A program made the position numbers and the translations under genes. Below are positions 6,337 through 8,064 of a DNA stretch of 8,064 nucleotides, in pieces. Origin of the DNA: Actinobacteria bacterium UBA2236 (GTDB taxonomy: Bacteria > Actinomycetota > Actinomycetes > Nanopelagicales > Nanopelagicaceae); NCBI GenBank assembly GCA_002347935.1, contig DDYK01000016.1, positions 1 to 8,064 on the forward strand, read 5' to 3'. Positions within the stretch are counted from its first letter, which is position 1. Every line of letters begins with the position of its first letter. The notes below the pieces were generated by a model, which was not told the origin of the DNA, searched no databases, and saw only the letters and a program-made list of their open reading frames with translations.

Positions 6337-8064
6337 CTATGGCTGCTTTGAGTAAAGAACCATGGTTGAGAGGGGTTTGATTTCTACGAGATTAGCGTTT
6401 CTGATGGTGCGCAGGACTTTGGTACCAGCTTTGTTTCCTTCCACAACCACGTTCCAATCACCTTGAGAAGGCAAAGTAACCTTCATATTCGCAAGCTTGG
6501 CATTATGAATCACCACAATGGTATTCCAGGAATCCTTGAGAGCGCCACCTTTTATTGTGTAAGCAATTGCTTCGTCTGGAGTCTTGATAAAGTTGAAGTG
6601 AGATTTTAACTCTGCGGTAGAAGAAATCCTAAATGCAGAATGTTTTGCCCTGAGATTAAGTAGTCCTTTGAAATAATTACGGGTGACCGCATTCTTTGAA
6701 ATGAGATTCCACTTCAAAGAGTTAATTTCATCGCCAGACTGATATGAGTTTGAGTCACCATTCTTGGATCTTTGGAACTCTTGACCAGCGTGGATAAATG
6801 GAATCCCTTGGGCAAGCAGCGGTATTGCGCTCGCAAGACGATGGTAGGAAGCGATTGTAGAACTATTCTTTGTAGAGAGACTTAGCCTTAACTTATCTTC
6901 TAAAGTGTTGTTGTCGTGTGCTTCCACATAATTGACAGATTGAGCGGGGGAGAGCGTGGTAAATGCTGGAAGGATATCTGATGCAAAATCTGTGTTTCCA
7001 ACGATTCCCGCCATCACATTGTTCTTCTTTCCAAAAGTACCCGTCGCAAAGCCCTTATCTGATGCTGTGAATACAGATCCTTTAATGCCATCTCTGATCT
7101 GATCATTAAATACTGCGATTCCATCGAGCTTCTGGATATTGCTCTGATTGGAGCGAATCTCAATTGGGTGAGTTCCCATATTCCAACCTTCTCCGATAAT
7201 GATGATGGTTGGGTCGATTGCCGAAAGCTCTTTGCGAACTTCTTGCATTGTCTCAATGTCATGAAGGCCCATCAAATCAAAACGGAATCCGCTGATGTTG
7301 TATTCAGATGCCCAATATTTAACGGAGTCCACAATGAATTTGCGAACCATGGCTCGTTCTGATGCAGAGTCATTGCCACAACCTGAGGCGCTCGTTAAGC
7401 GCCCATCGGAATCGGTTCGGAACCAATAGCCAGGAATGATTTTACTTTGACTAAAAGTGGAAGCATCAAAGACATGGTTGTAGACCACATCCATGATTAC
7501 GCGAATGCCTTGGCCATGCAAGGCCTGGATAGCACTCTTCAGTTCTGTGATGCGCGTCTTTGGATTATTCGGATTACTTGAGTATGAACCTTCAGGAACG
7601 TTGTAATTGAGTGGGTCATACCCCCAGTTAAAAATGGGTTTCAGTTCATCAACTGAGGCGTAATCGTAGATTGGAAGTAATTGAAGATGGGTGATACCAA
7701 GATCTTTGATTGCAGCTACACCTACTGGTTGTCCATTTGAGCTTTTGAGATTTGAAAAAGTAAGTCCTGAATATTTACCGCGTGCTGATTTTGGGAAAGG
7801 CGCAGACTTATCCATAGATAAATCCCGAACATGCAGCTCATAAATCACCGCATCAGTTGGTTTTCCAGTGAAATTAGGCTTCTCCTTACTCCATCCTTTG
7901 GGGTTGGTACTCTCGAGATCGACGACAACGCTCCGTTTTCCGTTAGCGATAGCAGCGCGCGCGTACGGATCAACCGCTTCATTCTCTGAGCCGTAAACCT
8001 CCACGTTATAGGTATAAATCAATCCATCTTGATTGCCATCGAGGGTATAAACCCAGGTACCTTG
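6337..8064 (-). CDS. pulA: Type I pullulanase (GH13_14), 5' end outside window
   Basis: This debranching enzyme hydrolyses alpha-1,6 links in pullulan, amylopectin or limit dextrins. The frame is open to the window edge, giving 575 residues. The TTG at 8022 is not the likely start, because the residues before it continue a CBM48-like strand region (YTLDGNQDGLIYTYNVEVYG). Numbering from that TTG, the type I signature reads FNWGYDP (131-137; usually YNWGYDP), then DVVYNH (178-183), GFRFD with nucleophile D249, GEGW with acid/base E278, and EAHD with D370. GIPFIHAGQEF (406-416) and a C-terminal beta domain from about 465 complete it. The CGNDSASE stretch (215-222) resembles Firmicutes and Bifidobacterium pullulanases such as AmyX. 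Whether it is secreted cannot be told; glycogen debranching in the cytoplasm remains possible. It is probably co-transcribed with the esterase 13 bases downstream. Confidence 0.92.
   Translation of the reverse strand, partial: QGTWVYTLDGNQDGLIYTYNVEVYGSENEAVDPYARAAIANGKRSVVVDLESTNPKGWSKEKPNFTGKPTDAVIYELHVRDLSMDKSAPFPKSARGKYSGLTFSNLKSSNGQPVGVAAIKDLGITHLQLLPIYDYASVDELKPIFNWGYDPLNYNVPEGSYSSNPNNPKTRITELKSAIQALHGQGIRVIMDVVYNHVFDASTFSQSKIIPGYWFRTDSDGRLTSASGCGNDSASERAMVRKFIVDSVKYWASEYNISGFRFDLMGLHDIETMQEVRKELSAIDPTIIIIGEGWNMGTHPIEIRSNQSNIQKLDGIAVFNDQIRDGIKGSVFTASDKGFATGTFGKKNNVMAGIVGNTDFASDILPAFTTLSPAQSVNYVEAHDNNTLEDKLRLSLSTKNSSTIASYHRLASAIPLLAQGIPFIHAGQEFQRSKNGDSNSYQSGDEINSLKWNLISKNAVTRNYFKGLLNLRAKHSAFRISSTAELKSHFNFIKTPDEAIAYTIKGGALKDSWNTIVVIHNAKLANMKVTLPSQGDWNVVVEGNKAGTKVLRTIRNANLVEIKPLSTMVLYSKQP

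Noticed and set aside
8020..8022. TTG as the start of the pullulanase
   Set aside because: The frame continues upstream to the edge with sequence that fits the CBM48-like region of type I pullulanases, so the gene extends beyond the window.

Overview
This window holds most of a starch and maltodextrin utilisation locus. It is gene-dense: the only base pairs outside a coding region are the 3 between two plus-strand genes and the 13 between the two minus-strand genes. Four genes on the plus strand form one tightly packed run: the end of a MalF-type permease, a complete MalG-type permease, a cytoplasmic MalZ-like maltodextrin glucosidase and a secreted alpha-amylase. Two genes on the minus strand, a type I pullulanase (5' end outside the window) followed by an EstD/CE1-type esterase, run towards them. 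The two groups meet tail to tail with an 11-bp overlap of coding sequence.

Functionally the genes make a coherent pathway. The exported amylase cuts alpha-1,4 links in starch or glycogen outside the cell, the pullulanase removes alpha-1,6 branches (its location is unknown because its N-terminus is not visible), the ABC permease pair imports the maltodextrins, and the MalZ-like enzyme trims them to glucose in the cytoplasm. No binding protein (MalE) or ATPase (MalK/MsiK) is in view; a MalE gene may lie just upstream. The esterase has all three catalytic residues in recognisable contexts, but its substrate cannot be read from the sequence.

The organism looks like a low-GC actinobacterium, with base composition by eye in the mid-40s percent GC. 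The secreted amylase resembles the N-terminal amylase half of the large amylase/pullulanase proteins of Streptomyces. Streamlined freshwater actinobacteria such as Nanopelagicales (acI) fit the packing and composition, but this placement is inference from remembered similarity.

I see no RNA genes, mobile elements, CRISPR arrays or large repeats. The observations most worth a second look are: a perfect TATAAT placed exactly where a leaderless mRNA for the esterase would need it; the terminator-less convergent overlap; the amylase and pullulanase activities sitting on two separate, opposed genes of apparently different ancestry; and the fact that all four visible gene starts are GTG or TTG.
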